Shown here piece after piece: positions 50,516-59,859 of a stretch of 64,000 nucleotides of DNA. The position numbers and the translations under genes are program-made. Origin of the DNA: Pseudonocardia oceani (GTDB lineage: Bacteria > Actinomycetota > Actinomycetes > Mycobacteriales > Pseudonocardiaceae); assembly GCF_019263585.2 (NCBI RefSeq), contig NZ_JADQDF010000001.1:496001-560000 (forward strand), read 5' to 3'. Position 1 is the first letter of the stretch. The number at the start of each line of letters is the position of its first letter. Under the pieces are notes generated by a model, which was given only the letters and a program-made list of their open reading frames with translations, searched no databases and was not told the DNA's origin.

Positions 50516-52770
50516 AGCTCCTCGGATCCCAGGGGGAGACGGCGCAGTCGCAGACTGTTCGACACGACGAACAGCGACGACACGGCCATGGCCGCTCCGG
50601 CGACGATCGGGTTGAGCAGTCCCGAGGCTGCGAGCGGGATCGCCGCCACGTTGTAGCCGAACGCCCAGAAGAGGTTGCCGCGAACGGTGCGCAAGGTGGC
50701 GCGGGCCAGTCGGATCGCGTCCGGCACCACCCGCAGATCGTCCCGGACGAGCACGAGGTCGGCCGTCTCGATGGCGAGGTCGGTACCGGTGCCGACAGCC
50801 ATGCCGAGGTCGGCGACAGACAGAGCGGCGGCGTCGTTGACCCCGTCCCCGACCACGGCGACGGTGGCGCCGGCGGCTTGCAGACGGCGCACCTGCTCCG
50901 CCTTCTCCCCCGGCAGCACCTCGGCGACGACGGAACCCACCCCGATCTGGCGCGCCACCGCTGTCGCCGTAGCGGTGTTGTCACCGGTCAGCAGCAGGGT
51001 GGACAGTCCGAGCCGGTGCAGTTGGGCCACGGCCGCGGTTGCGGAAGGGCGGACCTCGTCCGCGAGACCGAGCAAACCGATGACGCTCTGCCCACGCGCG
51101 ACGAGGACCGTGGTCCGTCCCTGCTCCTCCCAGAGCAACCGCTTCTCCTGCAGAGATGCGGGTTCCGGCGGTCCCACGTCCACGAACAGCAGGTGCCGAC
51201 CGACCATCACCCGCTCGCCGTCGACCTCGCCTGTGACCCCCAGCCCGGGCTCATCGACGAAACCGGTCGGGCGCGGCAGCGCTCCGAGCTCGGCGCGGGC
51301 GGCGGCGCTGACAGCGGTGGCGACAGGGTGCTCCGAGTCCTGCTCCAGCGCACCGGCGGCACGGAGCACCTCGGCACGACCGACGCCCTCGGCGCACGCC
51401 ACTTCCACCAGTGCCATGCGTCCCCATGTCACCGTGCCGGTCTTGTCCAGCACGACGGTGTCGACCGCCCGTGTCGCCTCCAGCGCCGTGTAGCCCTTGA
51501 CGAAGATGCCCAGCCGCGCCCCGCGGCCGGCGGCGACCATCAACGCAGTGGGTGTGGCCAACCCGAGCGCGCACGGACACGCGATGACGAGGACCGCGAG
51601 CGCCGCCCCGAAGGCGCGCTCCGCCGGACCACCGGCCAGCGACCACCCCGCCAGTGTGAGCAGCGCGAGCACGACCACTGCTGGGACGAACCACGCGCAG
51701 ATGCGGTCAGCGAGCCGCTGCACGTCGGCCTCTCCGGTCTGGGCCTGTTCGACCAGCCGGATCATGGCGCCGAGCTGGGTGTCCTGCCCCAGCGCGGTCG
51801 CCTCCACGACGAGCGAACCGTGCAGCAGGAGCGTGCCACCGACCACGTCGACGTCGGGTCCCGCGGCACGGGGCATCGACTCACCGGTCATCACCGACGT
51901 GTCGATCGAGCCCTGGCCGGTGACGACCCGGCCGTCGGTGGCCACCGTGCCGCCGGGCCGGACGAGGAACCTCTGCCCGACACGCAGTGATGCCGCCGCA
52001 ACCGTCGTCGGTGTGCCGTCCTCGCCGATGAGGTCCACGTCGGAGGTCCGCAACGCGGCCAGGTCGCGCAACGCCGTACCGGCCGACCGCTTGGCCTTCG
52101 CCTCGACGTAGCGGCCCGCGAGCACGAACGCGGTCAGCCCGGCCGCGACCTCGAGGTAGATCGCTCCGTCGGGGCGCCAGAGCAGCGCCAGACCGGAAGC
52201 GCCGACGACCGGATCCGGCACCGCGAACATGGCGTAGACCGACCAGCCGGTCGCCGCCAGCACTCCGAGGGAGACCAGGGTGTCCATCGAGGCAGCACCG
52301 TGCCGGAGTGCGGCGGCAGCGGCGCGGTGGAACGGCCATGCCGCCCATCCGACCACCGGTGCCGCCAGTGCGATCAGGAGCCACTGCCATCCCGGGAACC
52401 GCCACTCCGGCAGCACGGTGAAGGTCACGGAGAGATCGGCCAGCGGTACGAACAGCACCACGGCGACGACGAGTCGGCGCCACACTGCACGTGCGTGCTC
52501 GGCATCAGCCCGGGCGGCTACATCAACGACATCGGGCGCATGCAGCGCTACGCCGAACCCACTGCGCTCCACCGATTCCAGCAGTGCTTCGTCGGTGACC
52601 GTCGCGCCTGCGGTCACGGTCGCACGTCCCGTCGCGAAGTTGACGTCCGCGCTCACGTCCGGCAGCCGGTTGAGGGTGCGCTGCACGCGCGAGGCGCACG
52701 CAGCGCAGGTCATGCCCGACACGGTGAGCTCGACGCGACGGCGGGTATCGGCGATCGGTGGCGACGTCAT
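50512..52770 (-). CDS. copA: Cu(I)-exporting P1B-type ATPase (second copy)
   Basis: The 752-residue pump has an N-terminal HMA domain with GMTCAACAS, a CPC motif in [15 protein letters not shown], and DKTGTVTWG, SEHPVATA and GDGVNDAA. ATG 52770 is preceded by GAGGGAG. It differs from the copA at 5335 in sequence, lacks the C-terminal extension, and is controlled by a BlaI-type dyad instead of a CsoR box. It is linked to CtaG, suggesting copper delivery to cytochrome oxidase or export of copper for it, more than plain detoxification (inference). Confidence 0.94.
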   Translation of the reverse strand: MTSPPIADTRRRVELTVSGMTCAACASRVQRTLNRLPDVSADVNFATGRATVTAGATVTDEALLESVERSGFGVALHAPDVVDVAARADAEHARAVWRRLVVAVVLFVPLADLSVTFTVLPEWRFPGWQWLLIALAAPVVGWAAWPFHRAAAAALRHGAASMDTLVSLGVLAATGWSVYAMFAVPDPVVGASGLALLWRPDGAIYLEVAAGLTAFVLAGRYVEAKAKRSAGTALRDLAALRTSDVDLIGEDGTPTTVAAASLRVGQRFLVRPGGTVATDGRVVTGQGSIDTSVMTGESMPRAAGPDVDVVGGTLLLHGSLVVEATALGQDTQLGAMIRLVEQAQTGEADVQRLADRICAWFVPAVVVLALLTLAGWSLAGGPAERAFGAALAVLVIACPCALGLATPTALMVAAGRGARLGIFVKGYTALEATRAVDTVVLDKTGTVTWGRMALVEVACAEGVGRAEVLRAAGALEQDSEHPVATAVSAAARAELGALPRPTGFVDEPGLGVTGEVDGERVMVGRHLLFVDVGPPEPASLQEKRLLWEEQGRTTVLVARGQSVIGLLGLADEVRPSATAAVAQLHRLGLSTLLLTGDNTATATAVARQIGVGSVVAEVLPGEKAEQVRRLQAAGATVAVVGDGVNDAAALSVADLGMAVGTGTDLAIETADLVLVRDDLRVVPDAIRLARATLRTVRGNLFWAFGYNVAAIPLAASGLLNPIVAGAAMAVSSLFVVSNSLRLRRLPLGSEEL

Positions 52771-52791
52771 GCGTGGACTCCCTCGGCAACG

Positions 52792-52806
52792 TCTACTCAC
52801 TGTAGA
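52792..52806. promoter_or_regulatory. BlaI/CopY-type operator candidate (second site)
   Basis: TCTAC (52792-52796) and GTAGA (52802-52806) with spacer TCACT match the site at 32956-32970 (spacer TCAGC) and the two following bases. It lies 22 bp upstream of the copA ATG. BlaI-family binding is inferred from dyad shape and from the two BlaI genes in the window. Confidence 0.6.
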
Positions 52807-52900
52807 AGGTGTGGCGGACCGGCACGAGCGCGGCTGCGGCCAGCAGCCCGAGCAGGCACCTGGAGCGCCACCAGACGTGAGCGAGCCCGAGCACTCGCCG

Positions 52901-53425
52901 CTACTGCTGATCGACGGGCGGAGCCCCGACGGCGTCACCAGCCAGCGGCCGCCACAGCGGCGTCCCACGCAGCGAGAGCACGGCAGCCACCACTGCACCG
53001 CACGTGATGGCGACATCAGCGATGTTGAACGAGGCGAACCAGGACACCTCGAGGAAGTCGACCACCGCGCCTCGCGCGAAACCGGGCGGGCGGGTCAGCC
53101 GGTCGGCGAGGTTGCCGGCCGCACCGCCTCCGACGAGGCCGGCGGCGACCGCCCACGCCCGTGTTGCGATGCGCGGTGCCCGCAGCACGAGGTATCCGAC
53201 CACGGCCGCCGCAATCAGGGTGAGGACCGGCGTCAGGCCGGTCCCCATGCTGAAGGCCGCACCAGTGTTGAACGACAGCCTCAGCGCGAAGGTGGGCAGA
53301 ACAGGGATCGGATCGACCAACAGGACCAAGGCGGCGGCCTTGCTCGCCTGATCTGCCGCGAGGGCCAACACCGCACAGGCGGCAGTTGTCGGCCAGGTGC
53401 GATGTGCGGGCTGCGGTCCTGTCAC
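52901..53425 (-). CDS. lspA: Prolipoprotein signal peptidase II (second copy)
   Basis: About 174 residues from GTG 53425; four helices with LSFNTGAAFSMGTG, the first Asp motif GGGAAGNLADRL and the second FNIADVAITCG. It is diverged from the lspA at 18016. It is upstream of copA on the same strand, so it may be co-expressed, although the operator at 52792 lies between them. A long upstream extension is possible but low-complexity. Confidence 0.9.
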   Translation of the reverse strand: MTGPQPAHRTWPTTAACAVLALAADQASKAAALVLLVDPIPVLPTFALRLSFNTGAAFSMGTGLTPVLTLIAAAVVGYLVLRAPRIATRAWAVAAGLVGGGAAGNLADRLTRPPGFARGAVVDFLEVSWFASFNIADVAITCGAVVAAVLSLRGTPLWRPLAGDAVGAPPVDQQ

Positions 53426-53980
53426 GGGCCAACGGTATCCGTCGCTGGGAGATGATCTCCTCGTACACCCAAGGTGCCAGCCCCCTCTGACTCGACTGCG
53501 CCATCGGGGCCCGCTCCAGCGACAATTCGGCTCGCCACTTGAGGTCGCCCGCTTATGGCACTTTCGGCTGGAAAGGCGAGCCGCCATCAGGTCGTGCTCA
53601 GCGACGCTATCGATGTTGACTCGCTCACCACCTCCTGCGCCAGCACCCCGCAGACAGCACTGGCGTTTCGCCGCCTCGAACTGCGATTGCAGCCTTGCCA
53701 GTCAAGATCTTGAAGAGGGACACGGCACGGAGCGAGCTTCGGTGCTGCCACCGCCACCGCCAGCGGCAGCGGCAGCCCGATTACGAAGACCGCTACTACG
53801 GCAGCGAAGACGCCCCGCCGGCGACCGCTTTGCAACATGCGCGCTGTTCGACTACCAGCAGGCTTTGGAGCCGATCGTGACTGGCTGCCGCTCCGCCGAC
53901 TCGCGCTCCTACCGACGACGACCCGGCAAATCGGCTGCGCAGGTCAACGGCAGGGGTCGAGATCGCCGAACTGTGATCGC
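53426..53980. other. 555-bp region without a confident gene
   Basis: The stretch between lspA and the PBP has weaker GC bias than its neighbours. The only candidate is a minus-strand frame at 53587-53838 with a signal-peptide-like start (RRGVFAAVVAVFVIGLPLPL) and no further domain, which looks like the remaining 5' end of an exported protein gene. Nothing else could be supported. Confidence 0.4.
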
Positions 53981-56428
53981 TCATACAGGGCCGCAGCCTC
54001 TAACCGCCACCCCCCTCCTCGCCGCCGCCGCCGTCGTCGTCACCCCGCCGTCGCCTTCTTCTGCGGGAGGCGGCTGCTCGCCCTCGGCCGGGGCCTCGCT
54101 GGGCGCGGCCGGGGGCGGCGGCACCTCGCCGCTGCTGACCGTCAGCACGATCGTCTCGCCGGGCAGCGCCGTGCCGCGCGGGCTCTGCCCGATCACGGTG
54201 CCGCGCGGCGCCGCGTTGTCACGCTCGCGGGTGGTGACGGCCCAGCCCGCCGACTCCAGCGTGGCGCGCGCGTCGTTCTCGCTACGGCCGACTACATCGG
54301 CTACCTGCGACTCCGCGCCACCCTCCAAGTACCGCTCATCGACGGGTGGCAGTGGGATCACCGCCTGTCCCTCCAGGAGGGGGGACATCGTGCCGAACCA
54401 GGTCTCGGCCGGGGTCTTGCCGCCGAAGATGTTTCCGCGCGCGCAGGCGAACGGCGATCCGGCGCCGTCGCAGAGCGCGTCCGGGCGGTTATCGTTGTCG
54501 TAGGTGATCACGGCGCCCGACAGCTGCGGCACCACCCCGAGGAACGCCGCGGACTTGTTGGCCTGGGTCGTGCCGGTCTTGCCCGCCATCGGACGGTCCC
54601 AGCCGACCTGGCTTGCCGCGCCGGCTGCGGTTCCCCCGGGGAGCTCGTCGCGGCCCAGCGCGTTCATCATCGCGTTGGCCAGGCCCGGCTCGACGACCTG
54701 CTCGCACGGCGCCTCGGTGACCGTCACCGGGTTGCCCTCGGGGTCGGTGATCGACGCGATCGGCGTGGGCGGGCACCACATCCCGCTGCTGGCCAGCGTG
54801 GCGCCGACGTTCGACAGCTCCAGCACGCTCGTCGGGCTCACCCCGAGGGTGAACGACGCCTGCCGCTGCGCCTTGGTGACCTCGGCGATCGACCGGTCGG
54901 TGGGCTGGCCGGTGTTCGGGTCGACGAAGCGCTCCGTGGCGAGTGAGCGCATGCCCAGCCGCACCGCCATGTCGACGACGTCGGGCACGCCGGTGAACTC
55001 CATCAGCTTCACGAACGCGGTGTTGGGCGACTGCGCCAGCGCGTCGGAGAGCGAGAGGCGCTCGGCGTAGTCGCCCGAGTTCTGCACGGGCAGCGGGCGG
55101 CCGCCGCCGTCGACGTAGATCGGGGACGCGTACCCGCTCGGCGGCACCGAGAGCTGGTAGTTGATGCCCAGCCCCTTCTCCAGCGCCGTCGCGACGGTGA
55201 AGGTCTTGTACACCGAACCGGCACCGAGCGGGACGGGGGTGTAGGGCAGCCCGTAACTGGTTTCCAACGCGTCTGCGTCGAGCCCGAAAACCCGACTCGA
55301 CCCCATCGCGAGCACCCGGTGTCCCTCCGCTCCCGGCTCGACAGTCGCCATCACGTTGGCGACGTTGGGCTGATCGGCAGGAACCTCCGCGACGAGCGAA
55401 GCCTGCATGAGGTCCAGGACGCCCCGGTCCAGGGTGGTCCGGATGGTGTAGCCCCCGGTTCGGAGCTGCTCGCCGGAGATCCCGGCCTCGCTGAGGTACT
55501 CCTGCACGTACTGGCAGAAGAAGCCGGCCGGGCCCGCGCCGATGCAGCCGTTGGCCTGGGTGTTCAGCGGCGACGCGATGCCCAGCGGCTCGGCCAGCGC
55601 CGCGTCGGCCTGCGTCCGGTCGATCATCTGCTGCTCCAGCATCTGCTGGATCACCAGGTTGCGCCGCTCCTGCGCGGCCTGCGGGTTCGTCACCGGGTCG
55701 GTGGCCGTGGTGCTGCGCACCATGCCCGCCAGCAGAGCGGCCTGCGGCACCGTCAGGTCGGCCGGGGTGACGCCGAAGTAGGTGCGCGCGGCGGAGGCGA
55801 TGCCGGCGGCGCCGTTGCCGAACGGGACGATGTTGAGGTAGCGGGTGAGGATCTCGTCCTTGCTCAGCGACTGCTCGAGCTGCAGCGCGATCTGGGCTTC
55901 CTTGAGCTTGCGCGCGGGCGTCTGCTCGGTGGCCTTGAGCCGCTCGGTCTCGGTCTGCGCGTCGACGTAGAGCAGGTAGTTCTTGACGTACTGCTGCGTG
56001 AGCGTGGAGGCGCCCTGCTCGATGCTGCCCGACACCGAGTTGGTGACGACGGCGCGCACCGTGCCCTGCCAGTCGACGCCCTGGTGCTGGTAGAACCGGC
56101 GGTCCTCGACGGCGACGATCGCGGCCTTCATGGCCGGGCTGATCTCGTCGGAGGTGACCGAGCGGCGGTTCTGGTCGGGCACGAACAGCTGCGCGATCGT
56201 GGTGCCGGCGCTGTCGGTGACGATGGTCGTCTGCGGCAGCGGCTGGTCCAGCACCTCGGTCGACACGCTGCCGACGCTGTCGCTCGCGTCGTTGGCCACC
56301 AGCCCGAGCCCGATCGCGGCGGGGAACGCGATGCCGGCGGTGACGATGCCGCCGAGCAGGCTGAGACCGAGCAGCAGACCGATCAGGCGCACGACACCGC
56401 GCGGAGACACATCCTTGACCCGGTTCAC
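53981..56428 (-). CDS. Class A penicillin-binding protein with PASTA domain
   Basis: The 815-residue protein has an N-terminal helix (VVRLIGLLLGLSLLGGIVTA). A GT51 glycosyltransferase follows (VEDRRFYQHQGVDWQG, QGASTLTQQYVKNYL, NIVPFGNGAAGI), then a transpeptidase with SVYK, SPN and KTGTT motifs. One PASTA repeat lies near residues 705-765, followed by a Pro/Glu tail. It builds peptidoglycan at the cell surface. GTG 56428 overlaps the upstream small gene (GTGA). The last 20 residues (VTTTAAAARRGVAVRGCGPV) look out of frame: one base difference in a G run would give an Asp/Gly-rich end stopping at TAG. Confidence 0.9.
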   Translation of the reverse strand: MNRVKDVSPRGVVRLIGLLLGLSLLGGIVTAGIAFPAAIGLGLVANDASDSVGSVSTEVLDQPLPQTTIVTDSAGTTIAQLFVPDQNRRSVTSDEISPAMKAAIVAVEDRRFYQHQGVDWQGTVRAVVTNSVSGSIEQGASTLTQQYVKNYLLYVDAQTETERLKATEQTPARKLKEAQIALQLEQSLSKDEILTRYLNIVPFGNGAAGIASAARTYFGVTPADLTVPQAALLAGMVRSTTATDPVTNPQAAQERRNLVIQQMLEQQMIDRTQADAALAEPLGIASPLNTQANGCIGAGPAGFFCQYVQEYLSEAGISGEQLRTGGYTIRTTLDRGVLDLMQASLVAEVPADQPNVANVMATVEPGAEGHRVLAMGSSRVFGLDADALETSYGLPYTPVPLGAGSVYKTFTVATALEKGLGINYQLSVPPSGYASPIYVDGGGRPLPVQNSGDYAERLSLSDALAQSPNTAFVKLMEFTGVPDVVDMAVRLGMRSLATERFVDPNTGQPTDRSIAEVTKAQRQASFTLGVSPTSVLELSNVGATLASSGMWCPPTPIASITDPEGNPVTVTEAPCEQVVEPGLANAMMNALGRDELPGGTAAGAASQVGWDRPMAGKTGTTQANKSAAFLGVVPQLSGAVITYDNDNRPDALCDGAGSPFACARGNIFGGKTPAETWFGTMSPLLEGQAVIPLPPVDERYLEGGAESQVADVVGRSENDARATLESAGWAVTTRERDNAAPRGTVIGQSPRGTALPGETIVLTVSSGEVPPPPAAPSEAPAEGEQPPPAEEGDGGVTTTAAAARRGVAVRGCGPV

Positions 56429-56664
56429 CTCGACTCCACGCCCGGCTGGGTCTCACCGCTGTCGGTCCTAGCCGCCGGTCGTGGTGGGAGCGGGCCATCC
56501 GACCGTTCGGATCGATCCGACCGAACACCACGATGCGGGTCGGTTCGCTGCGCGATCACGATCAACAACATGAGCGTGGCGATGACGCCGAAGATGACAA
56601 GAACCCGCCATCCTCCACTCACTCCGCCAGCGGCAGCAGCACCTAAAAATAAGGAAGAGTACAC
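56425..56664 (-). CDS. Small single-helix membrane protein before the PBP
   Basis: Up to 79 residues, with one helix (WRVLVIFGVIATLMLLIVIA) and a QRTDPHRGVRSDRSERSDG tail. The stop overlaps the PBP GTG. The start is uncertain: GTG 56664 is very close to a TATTGT box, and a later GTG near 56618 would still keep the helix. The 270 bp beyond it hold no gene I can support. Confidence 0.5.
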   Translation of the reverse strand: MYSSLFLGAAAAGGVSGGWRVLVIFGVIATLMLLIVIAQRTDPHRGVRSDRSERSDGPLPPRPAARTDSGETQPGVESR

Positions 56665-56938
56665 AATAGCTCCAATACTGACGCGATCATCTGATCAACG
56701 AGCGCCACGCGATGGCAGATCGCCTCAACGATGCAGGCAGATACCTATTGCCGTGGATGCGGCTTGAGCTCGTCCAACTACTCTCGTGAGCGTCCTGCGC
56801 GTCCTGGCCATAGTTCTCAGGTCCGCAGAGTTTGATCGGCGCCGCGGCGCCAGATCCTGGAAACGCTTTATCATTGCTGACCACCGACAACCATAGCCAC
56901 GTCGGCAACCAATTGTTTGATTGAATACCGGCAGAACC

Positions 56939-57493
56939 TCAGGCGACCAGGGTTCGAGATGCAGGTGGACCACGCCGGGCGATCACGCCTGGTCGATACC
57001 GATTCGTCAGCAGCTCGGGGCTTGGAGCCGGACGCACCGCCGGGACCGGCTCGGTGATCTGCGCGTGGCGCGCCCCGTTCCAGGTGACGCGGATGACGCC
57101 GACGACTGCCACCACAACCTGCTCGACCAGCGACGTCACACAGACAATCGCCGTTGCGACGACGACCTGATTGAGGGTCACCGCGATATCGGCCTGCCCT
57201 ATCTGCTGGCCGACCCCGTGCTCGACCTGTCCGTGCGGCACGAGCTTTGCCGCCGCGTGCAGAGCGGGTTGAACCAGAACACAAGCCTTCAGGAGACGAA
57301 GTAGGTCCGGAGATGGACTTGCTAAGCGCAACCTCGCAACGACGACCATCGCGATGACCGCACCGAGCGTCAGCACGTGCAGCGGCGCCTCGTCCGCCGA
57401 GAGGTCGGAGGCGACGGCGACCAGGCATACGACTCCTGCCGCGGTCAGAAGCATGCGGGAGTCGAGCGGTAGGCGACCACCAACCGGACACAC
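56939..57493 (-). CDS. Hypothetical multi-helix membrane protein
   Basis: The 184-residue product has three to four helices (MLLTAAGVVCLVAVASDLSA; VLTLGAVIAMVVVARLRLA; NQVVVATAIVCVTSLVEQVV) and a basic tail. PALHAAAKLVPHG in a loop and the helix layout resemble uncharacterised actinobacterial membrane proteins from copper or respiratory clusters. TAGGCT (57506-57501, minus) lies seven bases before GTG 57493, a leaderless pattern. No family name is offered. Confidence 0.55.
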   Translation of the reverse strand: MCPVGGRLPLDSRMLLTAAGVVCLVAVASDLSADEAPLHVLTLGAVIAMVVVARLRLASPSPDLLRLLKACVLVQPALHAAAKLVPHGQVEHGVGQQIGQADIAVTLNQVVVATAIVCVTSLVEQVVVAVVGVIRVTWNGARHAQITEPVPAVRPAPSPELLTNRYRPGVIARRGPPASRTLVA

Positions 57494-57668
57494 GCCCCAA
57501 AGCCTACGTTCTGTCGATGCTCCGGGCCGCCCAGGCCCGCCCCGCGCTGCTGAACGTGCAGGCGTAGCGCAGACGACCTTCGTTCGAGCTGTACGACAAG
57601 CCGCTGAGCTGGGCGTCGACCAGTGGGGAACAATCCTCCTCCGTTCCCGCAGTTCGTTGCATCACTCA

Positions 57669-58388
57669 ATGATCATCGGCCACGTCGAGGTGGGAACCGA
57701 TACCGGCAGGAGGACGTCGTTGCCGTCGAGGACGCGGGCGGACAGCGCAGGCCTGGTGGGAGCCGAGGCCACCGCCCGCACAAGGGAAGCTTCCTCGACG
57801 GAGCGTCGGCGTGTCGCGGTCGCCGCCCTGCTGTTCGTCAGCGGTTTCAGCGCCGTCTTCGTCGCGGGAGTACTGCTCGTCCTCGGCGTGTCCGACTGGC
57901 TGGTCGGCAACGAACTCGTGCTACAACGCATCGGCGGAGCGGTCACCATCGCGATGGGGCTGGTGTTCCTGGGATTCGTCCCCGCCCTGCAGCGGGACGT
58001 CCGTTTCCATCACGTCCCGCAGGTCGGACCGGCCGGCGCACCGGTGCTCGGGGCGGTCTACGGGCTGGGATGGACACCGTGCTTGGGCCCCACCCTCACC
58101 GGTGTCATCGCCCTTGCCACGGGCACACAGGTCGGTTCGTCGACGATCCGGGGATTGGCGCTGGTGCTCGCCTGCTGCGCCGGGTTGGGGGCGCCTTTCG
58201 TTCTGATCGCACTGGGCACCCGTTGGGCGGTGTGGACGGCAGGTTGGATGCGCCGCCACACCCGCGGCCCGCAGGTCTGCGGCGGTGTCATGCTGCTCGC
58301 GCTGGGGACCCTGCTCGTCACCGGCGCGTGGGGCGGGTTCGTCGCCTGGCTGCGCGGGCCTATCGCCGCGTACACGCTGCCGCTGTGA
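57669..58388 (+). pseudogene. ccdA: 5'-truncated third ccdA copy
   Basis: From AGLVGAEATARTREASSTER (about 57745) to YTLPL at 58388 the frame aligns closely with the ccdA at 19446, including YGLGWTPCLGPTLTGV. The first helix with SFASPCALPL and the first redox Cys is missing, replaced by unrelated sequence (ATG 57669 begins MIIGHVEVGTDTG). One of the two Cys essential for CcdA is therefore absent. With 41126, this gives two dead or crippled copies and one intact. Confidence 0.8.
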
Positions 58389-58504
58389 CGATGGGCATGT
58401 CGCGGCGCCGCAGGCAGATGACGTCCGGCCGATCTGCCGAGTGTCATCGCCAGGTTGTCGAGTCGTCCTGCCCACTAGAGTCCATCGCGCGGGGAGGAGG
58501 TCGG

Positions 58505-58873
58505 ATGCAGGGCTTCGGCGAGCTCGAGGTTGTCATCATGGAGCAGTTGTGGGCTTCACCCGACGGAGCGACCGTTCCCGAGGTGCATCGACGGCTGTCC
58601 GCTCAGCGGGAGATCGCCTACACCACCGTCATGAGCACTATCCACAACCTGTACCGCAAGGGGCGTCTCACGCGCACGCGCGAGGGCCGGAAGCACCGCT
58701 ACCAGGTGACGGCCAGCAAGGCCGAGCACAGTGCTGGCCTGATGCGGGATGCACTGAACAGTGGCGGCGACGCGCACGCGATCCTGAGCTATTTCGTGCA
58801 GCAGATGGATCCGGAGGACACCCGTCGCCTCGCGGAACTCCTGGCTGGCATGGAGGAGGACAGCGACCTGTGA
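58505..58873 (+). CDS. BlaI/MecI/CopY-family transcriptional repressor (second pair)
   Basis: The 122-residue winged-helix protein has LEVVIMEQLWASPDGATVPE, AYTTVMSTIHNLYRKGRLT, and REGRKHRYQ. It is clearly homologous to the repressor at 965 (same TTV.ST..NL.RKG.LTR core). GGGGAGGAGG lies four bases before ATG 58505. Its stop overlaps the M56 gene. It is the best candidate for the TCTAC-N5-GTAGA sites at 32956 and 52792, but which of the two repressors binds which site cannot be decided here. Confidence 0.9.
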   Translation: MQGFGELEVVIMEQLWASPDGATVPEVHRRLSAQREIAYTTVMSTIHNLYRKGRLTRTREGRKHRYQVTASKAEHSAGLMRDALNSGGDAHAILSYFVQQMDPEDTRRLAELLAGMEEDSDL

Positions 58874-59805
58874 GTACCGGTGCGTGCCTCATCGCCTACG
58901 GTACGTTAGTCGCGTTCCTCGCCCCGCGTGCGCTCACGTGCGGTACCTGGGCGCACAGGATACCCGTGCTCGGCGTGGCGATCTGGATGTCCGCGATGGC
59001 CAGCGTGCTGGCGGCCTGGCTCGTCGCGATCGGGGCGGTCATCGTCGACCTGAACGCTGGACTCCCATGGCGTCACGTCTTCGACACGTGCACCACCACC
59101 CAGTGCGCGCTGTCGCATGGGACACCGGGATCGTGGCTGAAAGTCGGCATACTCACCCTGGCCACGTTGGTCACCGGCGGAGCGCTGGTCGGCCTGGGCC
59201 GTGCCCTGCTCCACGCGCGTCGCCGCACGCACCGCCACGCCGAAGCGGCACATCTGGTCGGCGAACGAGACCAGCTGCTGGGCGCCGTGATCCTCGATGT
59301 GCCTGAGAAGGTTGCGTACGCGGTGGCCGGTCGCCCCTCGGCCATCGTGCTCAGTCGCCCGGCAATCCGCGCTCTCACCGCCCAGCAGCTCCGCGTCATC
59401 ATCGCGCACGAACGAGCGCACCTGGCCGGCCGACATCACCTGGTGCTTGCTGTGAGCAGCGTCCTGGCCGACCGGATGCCGAGGATTCCGCTGTTCACGA
59501 AGGGGAGGACAGAACTACGACGGCTCGTCGAGATGTGTGCCGACGACACCGCCACGCGCGGGCGCGACGTACGTGATCTGCTCGGGGCCCTGCTCGCCCT
59601 GGCGGGGCCGGCGCCACAACCTCGCAGCGCGCTGAGTGCGGCCGCGACCCACGTACAGGAGCGCGCGAAACGCCTCGTCTCCCGCCCTGGCAGCCGCTCC
59701 GTCCGGAAGACCCGTGCGTTGCTGCTCGCTGGGACAGCCGCGCTGCTCGCAGGCCCGGTCATCACCACGACCGCGCTCTGCAACCTGCTACCCCTCGGCT
59801 TGTAG
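58870..59805 (+). CDS. M56 membrane metallopeptidase (second pair)
   Basis: The 311-residue protein has helices near residues 5-25, 35-60 and 95-115, the zinc motif H180-E181-x-x-H184 (IIAHERAHLAGRHH), EMCADD downstream, and a last helix near the C-terminus. GTG 58870 overlaps the repressor stop. As with the pair at 1425, it lacks an external sensor domain. Confidence 0.85.
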   Translation: MSTGACLIAYGTLVAFLAPRALTCGTWAHRIPVLGVAIWMSAMASVLAAWLVAIGAVIVDLNAGLPWRHVFDTCTTTQCALSHGTPGSWLKVGILTLATLVTGGALVGLGRALLHARRRTHRHAEAAHLVGERDQLLGAVILDVPEKVAYAVAGRPSAIVLSRPAIRALTAQQLRVIIAHERAHLAGRHHLVLAVSSVLADRMPRIPLFTKGRTELRRLVEMCADDTATRGRDVRDLLGALLALAGPAPQPRSALSAAATHVQERAKRLVSRPGSRSVRKTRALLLAGTAALLAGPVITTTALCNLLPLGL

Positions 59806-59859
59806 CACTGGGGCCCCTTGTGGCTGTCGTGCGGGCTCGGAGCGGATCGCGTCGACATG

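Noticed and set aside
56712..56789. 25-codon plus-strand frame
   Set aside because: Too short, no ribosome site or -10 box, and no conserved motif.
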